A stretch of 64,000 bases of DNA from an uncultured Lachnospiraceae bacterium (lineage in GTDB: Bacteria > Bacillota > Clostridia > Lachnospirales > Lachnospiraceae): the NCBI GenBank assembly GCA_910578085.1, contig CAJTPM010000007.1, positions 1 through 64,000 of the forward strand. Direction: 5' to 3'. Positions 33,480 through 42,313 of this stretch are shown piece after piece. Position 1 is the first letter of the stretch. Each line of letters starts with the position of its first letter. A program made the position numbers and the translations under genes. The notes beneath the pieces were generated by a model that was not told where the DNA came from, made no database searches, and saw nothing but the letters and a program-made list of their open reading frames with translations.

Positions 33480-34461
33480 ACATTTTATTGAAGTAGAACA
33501 TCTGCGCCAGTATTTTCCGGCAGGCGGGTTCGGCAACGGAAGAAAATTTGTCCGCGCGGTGGATGATGTGTCCTTTTTTATTGAGAAAGGAGAAACCCTC
33601 GGTTTGGTAGGAGAATCCGGCTGCGGTAAGACCACAACCGGGCGCACGATGTTGCGTCTCTATGATCCCACAGGGGGCAGATTTACCTTTGACGGTGAGA
33701 CAGTATTTGATGTAGACAAAAAGGAATTCCCGAAGATGCTGCCTTTCAGGAAACGGATGCAGATCGTATTTCAGGATCCCTACGCAAGCCTGGATCCCCG
33801 TATGACGGTAGGTGATATCGTGGGGGAAGCCATCGATGTGCATAAACTGGCAGCAGATGACAAAGAACGTTACAACATGATCATCCAGATGTTGGAGAAG
33901 GTGGGGCTGAATTCCGAGCATGCCAATCGTTATCCCCACGAATTTTCCGGCGGACAGAGACAGCGTGTGGGAATTGCCAGAGCTCTTGCGGTAAATCCGG
34001 AGTTTATCGTCTGCGACGAGCCGATTTCAGCGTTAGATGTATCTATTCAGGCGCAGGTGATCAACATGTTTGAGGATTTACAGGCACAGATGGGCCTGAC
34101 CTATCTGTTTATTGCCCATGATCTGTCAGCGGTGAAACATATATCGAACCGTATTGGTGTGATGTATCTGGGCAGAATGGTGGAGTTGGCGAACAGCTAT
34201 GAGTTGATTGACAGGCCTCTGCATCCTTATACAAAGAGCCTGATTTCGGCGATCCCAATTGCGGATCCGAAGAAGGCGAGAGAGAGCAACCGTATTGTTT
34301 TAGAAGGAGATGTACCCAGTCCTTTAAATCCGCCTTCCGGTTGTACCTTCCGCACCAGATGTCCCTACGCTACGGAAGAGTGCGCGCAGAAAGTGCCGGA
34401 ATGGAAGGAAGTGGAGAAGAACCACTTTGCGGCATGTCATAATCTGGATAAAATTAACTGA
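33472..34461 (+). CDS. oppF: Oligopeptide ABC transporter ATPase OppF
   Basis: This is the second ATPase of the transporter, 329 residues. Walker A is GESGCGKTTTGRT near 46-58, the Q-loop IVFQDPYASLDPRMTVG, signature EFSGGQRQRVGIARALA near 157-173, and Walker B FIVCDEPISALDVS. The oligo_HPY tail has LNPPSGCTFRTRCPYATEEC. It overlaps oppD, which indicates translational coupling, as expected for subunits needed one to one. Confidence 0.95.
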   Translation: MSEHFIEVEHLRQYFPAGGFGNGRKFVRAVDDVSFFIEKGETLGLVGESGCGKTTTGRTMLRLYDPTGGRFTFDGETVFDVDKKEFPKMLPFRKRMQIVFQDPYASLDPRMTVGDIVGEAIDVHKLAADDKERYNMIIQMLEKVGLNSEHANRYPHEFSGGQRQRVGIARALAVNPEFIVCDEPISALDVSIQAQVINMFEDLQAQMGLTYLFIAHDLSAVKHISNRIGVMYLGRMVELANSYELIDRPLHPYTKSLISAIPIADPKKARESNRIVLEGDVPSPLNPPSGCTFRTRCPYATEECAQKVPEWKEVEKNHFAACHNLDKIN

Positions 34462-34541
34462 TATGGATTACCGCAGGCAATGAGCCGGGCGCCGTGTTCA
34501 GAGTAAACAAAGTTGGCCTGCCAAATACTGCGGGTTGACTA

Positions 34542-34570
34542 TTGACAAATGCCATGAAATATGGTAACAC
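34542..34570 (+). promoter_or_regulatory. Probable oppA promoter
   Basis: TTGACA (34542-34547) is followed after 17 bp by TAACAC, preceded by an extended -10 TGG. It lies 50 bp before oppA. A separate promoter would allow the binding protein to be made in excess over the membrane subunits. Confidence 0.5.
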
Positions 34571-34620
34571 TGAAAAGTGATACACTTTTTTATCATAAAA
34601 TATCATAAGGAGGAAACATT

Positions 34621-36330
34621 ATGAAAAAAAGAGTAATGGCTCTTTTTCTGGCAGCAGTTATGGTTGTCGGTGTAACAGCCTGCGGTAATACTTCAACAGA
34701 AGAACCTGCAGCACCGGCTGAAAGCACAGAAGAAGCAGCAGAAACTGGTGAAGAACCTGCAGCAGATGCAGAAACTGACGGGGGGGCAGCTTCCACAGGT
34801 GAGAAGATCCTTTCCGTACAGATCGGACCTAACCCTGAGACATTGGATCCTGCACTCAACAGCGCAGTTGACGGCGGTAACATGATCTTACACACATTTG
34901 AATGTCTTCTGACAGTTGATGAGGAGGGCAAACTGGCTCCCGGACAGGCTGAAAGCTGGGAGACATCCGAGGATGGCCTGACATGGACCTTCCATCTGAG
35001 AGATGGACTGAAATGGTCTGACGGCTCTGACCTGACAGCAAATGATTTCGTGTACAGCTGGCAGCGTGTCTGCGATCCCAACGTGGCAGCTCCCTATGCA
35101 GAGACAGTTCTCAGCATGGTAGAAGGTTACGATGAGGCAATTGCAGGCGATATTACAAAGCTGAACGTGGTAGCTGTAGATGATTCCACACTGGAAGTAC
35201 ATTTGAAATCCGCATGTTCCTACTTCGGTTCTCTGGCAGCATTCGCTACTCTGAGCCCGGTACAGCAGGCAACTGTAGAAGCAAACGGCGATGCATGGGC
35301 AGTAGATGCAAGCACGTATATCTCCAACGGTACTTTCTACATTTCCGAGTGGGTTCCCGGTTCTTACATTATGTGCAAGAAGAATCCTAATTACTGGAAT
35401 GCAGATGCAATCAAACTCGATGGCATTAAGTTCAACCTGATCGAGGATGCAAACGCTTCCTACAGCGCATACCAGACAGGCGAAGTTCTGTTCATCAAGG
35501 ATGTTCCGACAGAAGAGATCCCTTCTCTGGAAGGCAATCCGGAATTTTATGTTGATCCGATTATCGGAACTTACTACCTGAGTTTAAATACGCAGAGAGA
35601 GCCTTTTGACAACCCTGATGTTCGTAAAGCGTTAAGCCTTGCGATCGACCGTGAGTATGTGGCAGGTACACTGATGCAGGGTACTTATTCCGCAGCATCC
35701 AACTTTATGGGTCCGGGCTGGATCGATACAGACGGTTCTCAGTTCATGGACAATGCAAACGGCGGACAGCCCTACATTGACATTACAAATCACGAAGCAA
35801 ACGTAGAAGAGGCAAAAGCGCTTCTGGAAAAAGCAGGTTATCCCGGTGGTGAAGGCTTCCCGGCTATCACTTACAGCACTAACGATGCAGGTTACCACAA
35901 AGTGGTTGCTGAGTATCTGCAGCAGGCATGGGGCGAACTTGGTATCACGCTGGATGTAGATATCGTTGAGTGGGCAAGTTTCACACCGATGAGACGTAAT
36001 GGCGATTATGATGCATCCCGTAACGGTTGGGTAGGCGACTACTCCGATCCTTCCAACATGCTGGATCTGCTGTACTCCACAAACGGTAACAACGATGGTA
36101 AGTTCAACAATGCAGAGTACGATGCAGCTATGGATATTTCCAGAACAACTCTGGATGCTGCTGAGCGTTCCGAGGCACTGCACAAAGCAGAGGATATCCT
36201 GATGGATCAGGCAGGCTGCGTGCCGGTTGCTTACTACAACGACTTCTGGCTGCAGAGCGATAAGATCACAGGTATGTGGCATTCCGCATATGGTTACTGG
36301 TACTTCATGTATGCTGATATCGCTGAATAA
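34621..36330 (+). CDS. oppA: Oligopeptide-binding lipoprotein OppA
   Basis: This 569-residue SBP_bac_5 family protein has a signal peptide with lipobox VTAC, so Cys21 would be lipid-anchored. A Glu/Ala-rich linker (residues 25-58) follows. The body begins GPNPETLDPAL, has AESWETSEDGLTWTFHLR and LKWSDGSDLTANDFVYSW, and ends with the usual hinge strand region. It binds peptides outside the membrane and delivers them to OppBC. Codon use is strongly biased compared with its neighbours, suggesting high expression. A strong terminator follows the gene. Confidence 0.95.
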   Translation: MKKRVMALFLAAVMVVGVTACGNTSTEEPAAPAESTEEAAETGEEPAADAETDGGAASTGEKILSVQIGPNPETLDPALNSAVDGGNMILHTFECLLTVDEEGKLAPGQAESWETSEDGLTWTFHLRDGLKWSDGSDLTANDFVYSWQRVCDPNVAAPYAETVLSMVEGYDEAIAGDITKLNVVAVDDSTLEVHLKSACSYFGSLAAFATLSPVQQATVEANGDAWAVDASTYISNGTFYISEWVPGSYIMCKKNPNYWNADAIKLDGIKFNLIEDANASYSAYQTGEVLFIKDVPTEEIPSLEGNPEFYVDPIIGTYYLSLNTQREPFDNPDVRKALSLAIDREYVAGTLMQGTYSAASNFMGPGWIDTDGSQFMDNANGGQPYIDITNHEANVEEAKALLEKAGYPGGEGFPAITYSTNDAGYHKVVAEYLQQAWGELGITLDVDIVEWASFTPMRRNGDYDASRNGWVGDYSDPSNMLDLLYSTNGNNDGKFNNAEYDAAMDISRTTLDAAERSEALHKAEDILMDQAGCVPVAYYNDFWLQSDKITGMWHSAYGYWYFMYADIAE

Positions 36331-36428
36331 AGTAAAAATTTATCACAGATAATTTTTACGCTGCTCCAAATTTAAAAAAGAATATGGAGTTTCATGATAA
36401 AGACAGTATAGAGAATAAGTAGTAATTT

Positions 36429-36465
36429 TACCCCCCGCATTTTTAGGAATGCGGGGGGTATTTTA
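36429..36465 (+). terminator. Terminator of oppA
   Basis: A perfect 13-bp stem TACCCCCCGCATT / AATGCGGGGGGTA (36429-36441, 36448-36460) with a 6-nt loop, then TTTTA. It is very GC-rich and ends the opp operon. Confidence 0.92.
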
Positions 36466-36691
36466 CTACTATGATAACTGGCAATTTGTGCATGGGCATG
36501 AGACTTATACAGTAAATGGTATTGTATTTAAATAATATTGCGTGAGATTTGAAATGCAAAAAATAATTGACAGAAAGAATAAGATAAACGTAAAATAAAA
36601 CTGTAGGATACAACATAGAAAAGGATAAATTTGACCTGCAAATTTAAATAGAGAAAAAATTTTACAGGTTTGGAAAGGGAAGGTACCTGGT
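36466..36691 (+). promoter_or_regulatory. Upstream region of the LyxK-like kinase gene
   Basis: TTGACA (36567-36572) and TAAAAT (36591-36596) with an 18-bp spacer form a good promoter about 95 bp before the kinase start. No other feature stands out. Confidence 0.5.
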
Positions 36692-38200
36692 ATGGAAAAA
36701 TATTTGATAGGACTTGACAATGGAGGAACTTCGACGAAGGCAGCAATTTTTGATCTGGAGGGCAGAGAGATCGCTACGGCGGGAAAGAGTACAAAGATAA
36801 TTACGCCGCAGCCCGGTTATACGGAGCGGGATATGGAGGAACTCTTTCTTGCAAACTGCGAGTGTGTGAAAAAGGCATTGGAAAAAGCAGGTGTAGACGG
36901 GAAGGATATTCTGGGAATCGCGGTATGCGGACACGGCAAAGGGCTGTATGCCTGGGGAAAGGATGGAAAGCCTGCTTATAACGGTATTATTTCTACGGAT
37001 AACAGAGCTTGGAAATATCCGAAGAAGTGGTATGAGGAGGGTACTCACAAGAAGCTGCACGAAAGATTGTGCCAGGAGCTGATGGCCTGTCAGCAGGTAT
37101 CACTCCTTGCCTGGATGAAGGAAAATCACAGGGATGTATATGACAATATTCAATATGTGTTTTCTGTCAAAGATTATGTGAGATTCCGTCTGACCGGGGA
37201 AGCTTACTGTGAGGCGACAGATATTTCCGGTTCGGGACTGATGAATGTCAAAGATGCAAGATTTGATCAGGATATTCTGGAAGAATTTGGAATCGGTGAA
37301 GTGTACGAGAAACTTGCTCCGATTAAATATTCTTATGATCTGTGCGGTACGATCTGTGAGGAGGCTTCTGTATTAACAGGTCTTCCCATCGGCACACCGG
37401 TGGCAGGCGGTATGTTTGATATCGACGCCTGTGGGGTAGCGGCGGATTTAACCTCCCCGGAAGAGCTTGTGACGATAGCAGGAACATGGAGTATCAATGA
37501 ATTTATTTCGGAAGCGCCGATCATGGACGGCAATATCGCGATGAATTCTCTGTTTGCGATACCGGGATATTATCTGGCAGAGGAATGCAGCGCGACTTCT
37601 TCAGGGAATCTGGAATGGTATCTGGAAAATTGCATGGACACAGGAGAGATACCGGAAGGCAAAAATATATATGAATATGTCAATGAGCTGGTGGACAGTG
37701 TAGAGCCGGAGGATAGTGATGTATATTATTTTCCGTTTCTGTATGGTTCCAACGCACATCCTCTGGGAAAAGCTGCATTTGTAGGGCTGACCACTTATCA
37801 CAATAAGGCGCATATGCTGCGTGCTGTCTATGAAGGCGTGGCGTTTTCTCATAAAAGACATATTGATAAGCTGTTGGCTTCCAGAAAATTGCCGAAGGCT
37901 GTCCGTATGGCTGGGGGACCGGTACAGTCCAAAGTGTGGGTACAAATGTTTGCGGATGTTCTCGGCCTGCCGATAGAGACGGTGAGCGCGAAAGAGCTGG
38001 GAGCGTCAGGATGCGCTATGGCGGCAGCCATTGCGGCCGGTATCTATAAAGATTATAAGGAAGCGGCCGCTCATATGGTGCATATTTCGGAAAGGATCAA
38101 ACCGGATCCGGAAAAAACGGCGGTGTACAGAAAGAAATATGAAAAGTATATAGCTGTCAGCGATGCGTTAGATACAGTGTGGGGACAGTTTGAGGTTTAG
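36692..38200 (+). CDS. FGGY-family sugar kinase, L-xylulose kinase-like
   Basis: This 502-residue FGGY kinase starts LIGLDNGGTSTKAAIFD, the first phosphate-binding loop. Overall it follows E. coli LyxK: PGYTERDMEELF, ICGHGKGLYAW-like (here AVCGHGKGLYAW) and LSSDRRA-like (ISTDNRAWKYP) blocks, then AGGMFDIDACG and AGGPVQSKVWVQMFADVLG in the C-terminal domain. It likely phosphorylates a ketopentose such as L-xylulose; erythrulose or xylulose are alternatives. No sugar isomerase or epimerase is next to it. It is transcribed alone behind the oppA terminator. Confidence 0.82.
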   Translation: MEKYLIGLDNGGTSTKAAIFDLEGREIATAGKSTKIITPQPGYTERDMEELFLANCECVKKALEKAGVDGKDILGIAVCGHGKGLYAWGKDGKPAYNGIISTDNRAWKYPKKWYEEGTHKKLHERLCQELMACQQVSLLAWMKENHRDVYDNIQYVFSVKDYVRFRLTGEAYCEATDISGSGLMNVKDARFDQDILEEFGIGEVYEKLAPIKYSYDLCGTICEEASVLTGLPIGTPVAGGMFDIDACGVAADLTSPEELVTIAGTWSINEFISEAPIMDGNIAMNSLFAIPGYYLAEECSATSSGNLEWYLENCMDTGEIPEGKNIYEYVNELVDSVEPEDSDVYYFPFLYGSNAHPLGKAAFVGLTTYHNKAHMLRAVYEGVAFSHKRHIDKLLASRKLPKAVRMAGGPVQSKVWVQMFADVLGLPIETVSAKELGASGCAMAAAIAAGIYKDYKEAAAHMVHISERIKPDPEKTAVYRKKYEKYIAVSDALDTVWGQFEV

Positions 38201-38311
38201 GGGAAGGCCTGTTTCTGATTGTTGATTGGATGCCGGGACGAATGAGAGAAAGTTATATAGTACAGGAGCTTAAAAAATCTGCTGCATGGAGGCAAAAGAG
38301 GAAACTTGATT

Positions 38312-38333
38312 TTGTACATAAAGCATTGTACAA
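38312..38333. promoter_or_regulatory. Dyad TTGTACA-N8-TGTACAA, possible operator
   Basis: A perfect 7-bp inverted repeat with an 8-bp spacer lies 105 bp before the small leader ORF. An extended -10 TTGTATAAT (TATAAT at 38388-38393) is downstream. It may bind a regulator of the dehydrogenase gene; this is only inferred from symmetry. Confidence 0.4.
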
Positions 38334-38416
38334 TAAAAGCTATTGAAATGGTTGCTAATATAAAAAATTTGTCTCGTTTCATTTTTGTATAATATTCTGT
38401 GTGAAGGAGGCAGTTT

Positions 38417-38491
38417 ATGTACCCTTTACAAAGAAGAAAGAAGGACCCTGACAAACAGGCTGTCAATACAGCGGAACGGAGGAAAAATTGA
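38417..38491 (+). CDS. 24-residue leader ORF coupled to the dehydrogenase
   Basis: This short frame has an excellent ribosome site (GAAGGAGG, six bases before ATG). It encodes a very basic peptide beginning MYPLQRRKKDPDK. Its TGA overlaps the TTG start of the following dehydrogenase as TTGA, so the two are probably translationally coupled. I do not recognise the peptide. It may be a regulatory leader rather than a functional protein. Confidence 0.5.
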   Translation: MYPLQRRKKDPDKQAVNTAERRKN

Positions 38492-39450
38492 AGATCGTCA
38501 TTTTAGAGAGAAACAGTGTGGGACTTGATATCGATGTGGAGCGATTCAGGGAATTCGGGGAGGTTGAAATCTATCCCAATACGGTAACCACAGAAGAAAT
38601 TGCGGAGCGTATAAAAGATGCGGATATCGTGGTATCCAATAAAGCGCCCATGAACAAGGAATCATTGAAAGATGCGGCAAAATTAAAGCTGATCTGTGAA
38701 TTTGCCACAGGGTATGACAATATCGATATTGGATATTGTAAAAGCAGAGACATCGCTGTCTGCAATGTGCGGAACTATTCCACTGCCATGGTGGCGCAGC
38801 ATTCTTTTGCGATGGCGCTTTTCCTGATAGAAAATCTGCACTATTATGACAATTATGTGAAATCCGGGGCCTACGGGAACCAGAGCCGGTTCTCGAATTT
38901 TGATGAGCCTTTCTGGGAACTGGAAGAAAAGACCTGGGGGATCGTGGGCATGGGAAATATCGGAAGAAAAGTGGCAAAGATTGCGGAGAGTTTCGGCTGT
39001 AAAGTCATTTTTTATTCCGCATCGGGAAATAGTACCTGTACGGAATATGAGAGGGTTGATTTTGATACACTGTTAAAAGCGTCCGACATTCTTTCTCTGC
39101 ACTGTCCGTTAAGCGACAGGACGAGAAATCTAATCGATCTGGCGGCGATGAAAAAGATGAAAAAGTCGGCGGTTCTGATCAATGTGGCGAGGGGGCCGGT
39201 TGTGAATGGCGCCGACCTGTACACTGCTTTGACAGAGGGAGAGATCACGGCGGCCGGCCTGGATGTGCTGGAGAAAGAGCCTATAGCGGCGGATAATCCC
39301 CTTGGCAGATTTACCGACAGCAACCGCCTGATTATTACGCCCCATATGGCCTGGGCCAGCGTGGAAGCGAGGGAGCGCTGTGTGGACGGCGTGTACCGGA
39401 ATATTAAGAATTTTCTGGCGGGAGAGCCGTCCAATGTGGTGAATGGATAG
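38488..39450 (+). CDS. D-isomer-specific 2-hydroxyacid dehydrogenase
   Basis: This is an NAD-dependent enzyme of the D-2-hydroxyacid dehydrogenase family, 320 residues. The NAD fold has GIVGMGNIGRKVA near 151-163. The catalytic Arg is in NVARGPVVNG near 230, the Glu in LDVLEKEP near 259 and the His in TPHMAWAS near 287. The substrate could be D-lactate/pyruvate, hydroxypyruvate or a branched 2-ketoacid; the family does not settle it. The start is TTG at 38488, supported by GGAGG five bases upstream and by overlap with the stop of the small leader ORF. A terminator follows at 39510. Confidence 0.9.
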   Translation: MKIVILERNSVGLDIDVERFREFGEVEIYPNTVTTEEIAERIKDADIVVSNKAPMNKESLKDAAKLKLICEFATGYDNIDIGYCKSRDIAVCNVRNYSTAMVAQHSFAMALFLIENLHYYDNYVKSGAYGNQSRFSNFDEPFWELEEKTWGIVGMGNIGRKVAKIAESFGCKVIFYSASGNSTCTEYERVDFDTLLKASDILSLHCPLSDRTRNLIDLAAMKKMKKSAVLINVARGPVVNGADLYTALTEGEITAAGLDVLEKEPIAADNPLGRFTDSNRLIITPHMAWASVEARERCVDGVYRNIKNFLAGEPSNVVNG

Positions 39451-39509
39451 AAATGAGAAGGAGAACTTCGTGTAAAAGGGATCGTTCCGGGAAATGATAA
39501 GATTTTGAT

Positions 39510-39542
39510 AGAGGCAGTAGTGTGATACTACTGCCTCTGCTT
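39510..39542 (+). terminator. Rho-independent terminator
   Basis: A perfect 12-bp stem AGAGGCAGTAGT / ACTACTGCCTCT with a 5-nt loop, followed by GCTTTT. It lies between the convergent dehydrogenase and aldo/keto reductase genes and could serve both. Confidence 0.85.
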
Positions 39543-40532
39543 TTATGCGCAGATTGCATCAATTTTTTGCAGCTCCTCAGCTGAGAAATTTGTATTTTGA
39601 ATCGCTTTGATATTATCCAGGATCTGTTCCGGTTTGGATGCGCCGATCAGAACACTTGTCACGACATTGTCCTTTAAAACCCAGGCAAGAGCCATCTCGG
39701 CCAGGGTCTGTCCACGTTCTAAGGCAAGAGCATTCAGGGCGCGCACTTTTGCGAGATTGTCTTCTGTGATGGAATTTGTATTTAAAAATCTGCCGTCCGT
39801 TTTTACACGGGAATCCTCCGGGATGCCGTGCAGATATCGGTCGGTAAGCATTCCCTGTGCCAGAGGGCTGAAAGCGATAATGCCTTTTTTTAGAGAGGCA
39901 GAAGTTTTTTTCAGGCCGTTTTCTTCAATGGTGCGGTCAAAAATAGAATACCGGTTCTGATTGATAATAAAAGGACAGCGCAGATCTTTCAGGATGGCTG
40001 CGGCTTTCTCCAGTGTCGGCCCGTCATAGTTAGAGAGCCCGGCGTAGAGTGCTTTTCCGCTTTTTACAGCCTGATCCAAGGCTCCCATGGTTTCCTCCAA
40101 CGGCGTATCCGGATCCATGCGGTGATGGTAGAAGATATCCACATAGTCGAGCTGCAGGCGCTTTAAACTCTGATCCAGACTGGAGAGCAGATACTTACGG
40201 CTCCCCCATTCCCCGTAAGGGCCAGGCCACATGTAATATCCTGCTTTTGTGCTGATCACAAGTTCATCCCGGTAGGCGGAGAAATTTTCCTTTAGGATCC
40301 GCCCGGTGTTGGTTTCGGCACTGCCATCCTCCGGTCCATAGTTGTTGGCAAGATCAAAATGAGTGATGCCGTTGTCAAAAGCGGTAAAGCACATATTACG
40401 CATATTGTCGTAACAGCCGGTGCTGCCGAAGTTGTGCCAGAATCCCAGGGAAACGGCGGGGAGTTTTAAGCCGCTGCTCCCGCAGCGGTTATAGTTCATT
40501 GTGTCATATCTTGTCTCTGATGCATTGTACAT
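39543..40532 (-). CDS. Aldo/keto reductase, YghZ-like
   Basis: This 329-residue NADPH-dependent aldo/keto reductase has the tetrad Asp/Tyr in HFDLANNYGPEDGSAE, Lys in VISTKAGY and His in IFYHHRMDPDTPLEETM. It aligns with E. coli YghZ (L-glyceraldehyde 3-phosphate reductase) from the start: SETRYDTMNYNRCGSSGLKL matches the ANPERYGQMQYRYCG region. The Met at 40532 is chosen because of that match and AAGGA upstream; an ATG four codons earlier (40544) is too close to the ribosome site. The role may be detoxification of aldehydes or methylglyoxal. Confidence 0.88.
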   Translation of the reverse strand: MYNASETRYDTMNYNRCGSSGLKLPAVSLGFWHNFGSTGCYDNMRNMCFTAFDNGITHFDLANNYGPEDGSAETNTGRILKENFSAYRDELVISTKAGYYMWPGPYGEWGSRKYLLSSLDQSLKRLQLDYVDIFYHHRMDPDTPLEETMGALDQAVKSGKALYAGLSNYDGPTLEKAAAILKDLRCPFIINQNRYSIFDRTIEENGLKKTSASLKKGIIAFSPLAQGMLTDRYLHGIPEDSRVKTDGRFLNTNSITEDNLAKVRALNALALERGQTLAEMALAWVLKDNVVTSVLIGASKPEQILDNIKAIQNTNFSAEELQKIDAICA

Positions 40533-40544
40533 TCTGATAACCAT

Positions 40545-40891
40545 GTCCTTTCATTACCTTGTGGAATTTCCTGCGTGCCTTATGGATCGCGCGGAAATAA
40601 AGTTTTTGGGTTTCTCTATTTAAAAACAGTAACGGAAGAGCGAGGGAAAGTCAAGGGGATTTGCGGGATTTGTCTCCGGCAGTGAAATAGTTCAGCCCTG
40701 CTCCCGCCTGATTGGGTGCCGCAGGGCTGAGCTGTTACTGATAATTTAATATTTGCGATTTTTCGGACTGTTTTTTTTAATAAAAATCTTATATAATGAA
40801 AAATGACTTCGCCGCAGGACCGGAAGGGATATGACGAAGAGAGATGATATAGATGGTTGCAGAAATGCATCGGAATGGAGGAAGGAAGACG
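40545..40891. other. Divergent intergenic region with a strong hairpin
   Basis: No gene is supported. TTCAGCCCTGC (40691-40701) and GCAGGGCTGAG (40721-40731) form a 10-of-11-bp stem without a T run. On the plus strand a TATATAAT element near 40790 may be the -10 of the deaminase gene. The hairpin lies about 90 bp upstream of that element, so it is not in the mRNA leader. Confidence 0.4.
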
Positions 40892-42193
40892 ATGGGAATT
40901 GTATTGAAAAATATTCTTGCGGTTTTACCGGAAGGGGACAGGGATGTTATTCGTGTAACTGATATTTATATTGAGGCGGGAAAGATTGCCGGGATTGGAA
41001 ACCGACCGGAGGGATTTTTGGAGGATAAAGTCATTGATGGAAAGGACAGGCTCGCCATTCCGGGGCTGATAAACTGCCATACCCACTCCTATATGTCCTT
41101 TATGAGAAATGTGGCGGATGACTTAAGCTTTATGGACTGGCTGTTCGGAACGATCGATCCTATCGAGCAGCAGATGACGGACGAAGATACTTACTGGGGC
41201 GCCTGCCTTGCGATTCTTGAGATGATGAAGAGCGGGACCACTTGTTTTAATGATATGCAGATGAATATCCATCAGACCACCAGAGCGGTGAAGGAATCCG
41301 GCATGCGGGCGGTGATCTGCAGAGGACTGGTGGGAAGCGGCAATGATGAGGCCGGGCAGATGAGGCTGCAGCAGGCCTATGAGGAGAGGGATGCCGCAGC
41401 GGACTGTGACAGACTGACCTTTCTGTTAGGACCCCATGCGCCCTATACCTGCGATGACGGCTTTATGCGTATTGTGTCGGAGGAAGCGAAGAAAAACGGG
41501 ATGGGAATCCATGTGCACCTCGCGGAAAGTGAGAGCGAGATCGAACAGATCAGAGAAAAATATCACTGTACGCCCATTGAGATGGCAGACAAAAACGGGC
41601 TGTTTGATGTGCCGGCTATAGCGGCTCACTGTGTACAGATCACAGAGGACGATATGGAAATTCTGAAAAACAAAAACGTCAGTGTTGTGACCAATCCCGC
41701 CAGCAATATGAAATTGGGGAACGGCTTTGCGCCAGTGCCGAAGATGCTGGAAAAAGGGATCAATGTATGTATCGGCACAGACGGCGCGGCTTCCAACAAC
41801 AGCCTGAATCTGTTCCATGAGATGAGTCTGCTTGCCCTGATCCATAAAGGGGTGGCAAGGACGTCGCAGTGTGTAAACGCGGGAGAGGTGTTCCGCATCG
41901 CCACCATAAACGGTGCGAAGGCGCTCGGGCTGGAAAAAGAGATCGGCACGCTGGAAGTGGGCAAAAAGGCGGACATTGCGGTCCTGAATTTAAATACGCC
42001 GTCCCTGACGCCGAGAAACAATCTGATCGCAGGCCTCTCCTACTCTGCCAACGGTTCCGAGGTGGAAACCGTGATCATTGACGGCAAAGTAACGATGGAA
42101 AACAGAAAAGTGTTGACGATGGACGAGGAACTGGTGTATAAAAAGGTTAATGAGATCATTGTCAGGATGGGACTGGATAAGAAAGTATATTAG
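40892..42193 (+). CDS. Amidohydrolase, probable SAH/MTA/5'-deoxyadenosine deaminase
   Basis: This 433-residue metal-dependent hydrolase is of the MtaD/DadD (TrzN-like) class. It has GLINCHTHSYMSFMR near 56-70 (metal H-x-H), GIHVHLAESESE near 205, AAHCVQ near 240 and IGTDGAASNNSLNLFHEMS near 290-308 with the metal Asp. The family deaminates S-adenosylhomocysteine, methylthioadenosine or 5'-deoxyadenosine to inosine compounds. The next genes encode an AhcY-type hydrolase and an MTA/SAH nucleosidase, which strongly supports a role in SAH disposal. The start is the ATG after GGAGGAAGGAAGAC. Confidence 0.88.
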   Translation: MGIVLKNILAVLPEGDRDVIRVTDIYIEAGKIAGIGNRPEGFLEDKVIDGKDRLAIPGLINCHTHSYMSFMRNVADDLSFMDWLFGTIDPIEQQMTDEDTYWGACLAILEMMKSGTTCFNDMQMNIHQTTRAVKESGMRAVICRGLVGSGNDEAGQMRLQQAYEERDAAADCDRLTFLLGPHAPYTCDDGFMRIVSEEAKKNGMGIHVHLAESESEIEQIREKYHCTPIEMADKNGLFDVPAIAAHCVQITEDDMEILKNKNVSVVTNPASNMKLGNGFAPVPKMLEKGINVCIGTDGAASNNSLNLFHEMSLLALIHKGVARTSQCVNAGEVFRIATINGAKALGLEKEIGTLEVGKKADIAVLNLNTPSLTPRNNLIAGLSYSANGSEVETVIIDGKVTMENRKVLTMDEELVYKKVNEIIVRMGLDKKVY

Positions 42194-42236
42194 AAATTTT
42201 CTAAGTTAACCAACAGCATTGCTGTGAGTATAAAGA

Positions 42237-42264
42237 AGTGATGATAGGACAGACGACCATCACT
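42237..42264 (+). promoter_or_regulatory. Hairpin in the ahcY leader
   Basis: AGTGATG (42237-42243) and CATCACT (42258-42264) form a 7-bp stem 50 bp before ahcY. There is no T run and no recognisable SAM or SAH riboswitch consensus. Confidence 0.3.
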
Positions 42265-42313
42265 ATAATAAAAATTCGGCTGAATATCTCATCATTTTAT
42301 TGGAGGAAAAGAA

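Noticed and set aside
42194..42313. SAM/SAH riboswitch before ahcY
   Set aside because: Only a simple 7-bp hairpin is present; none of the conserved S-box or SAH-riboswitch sequence is seen.
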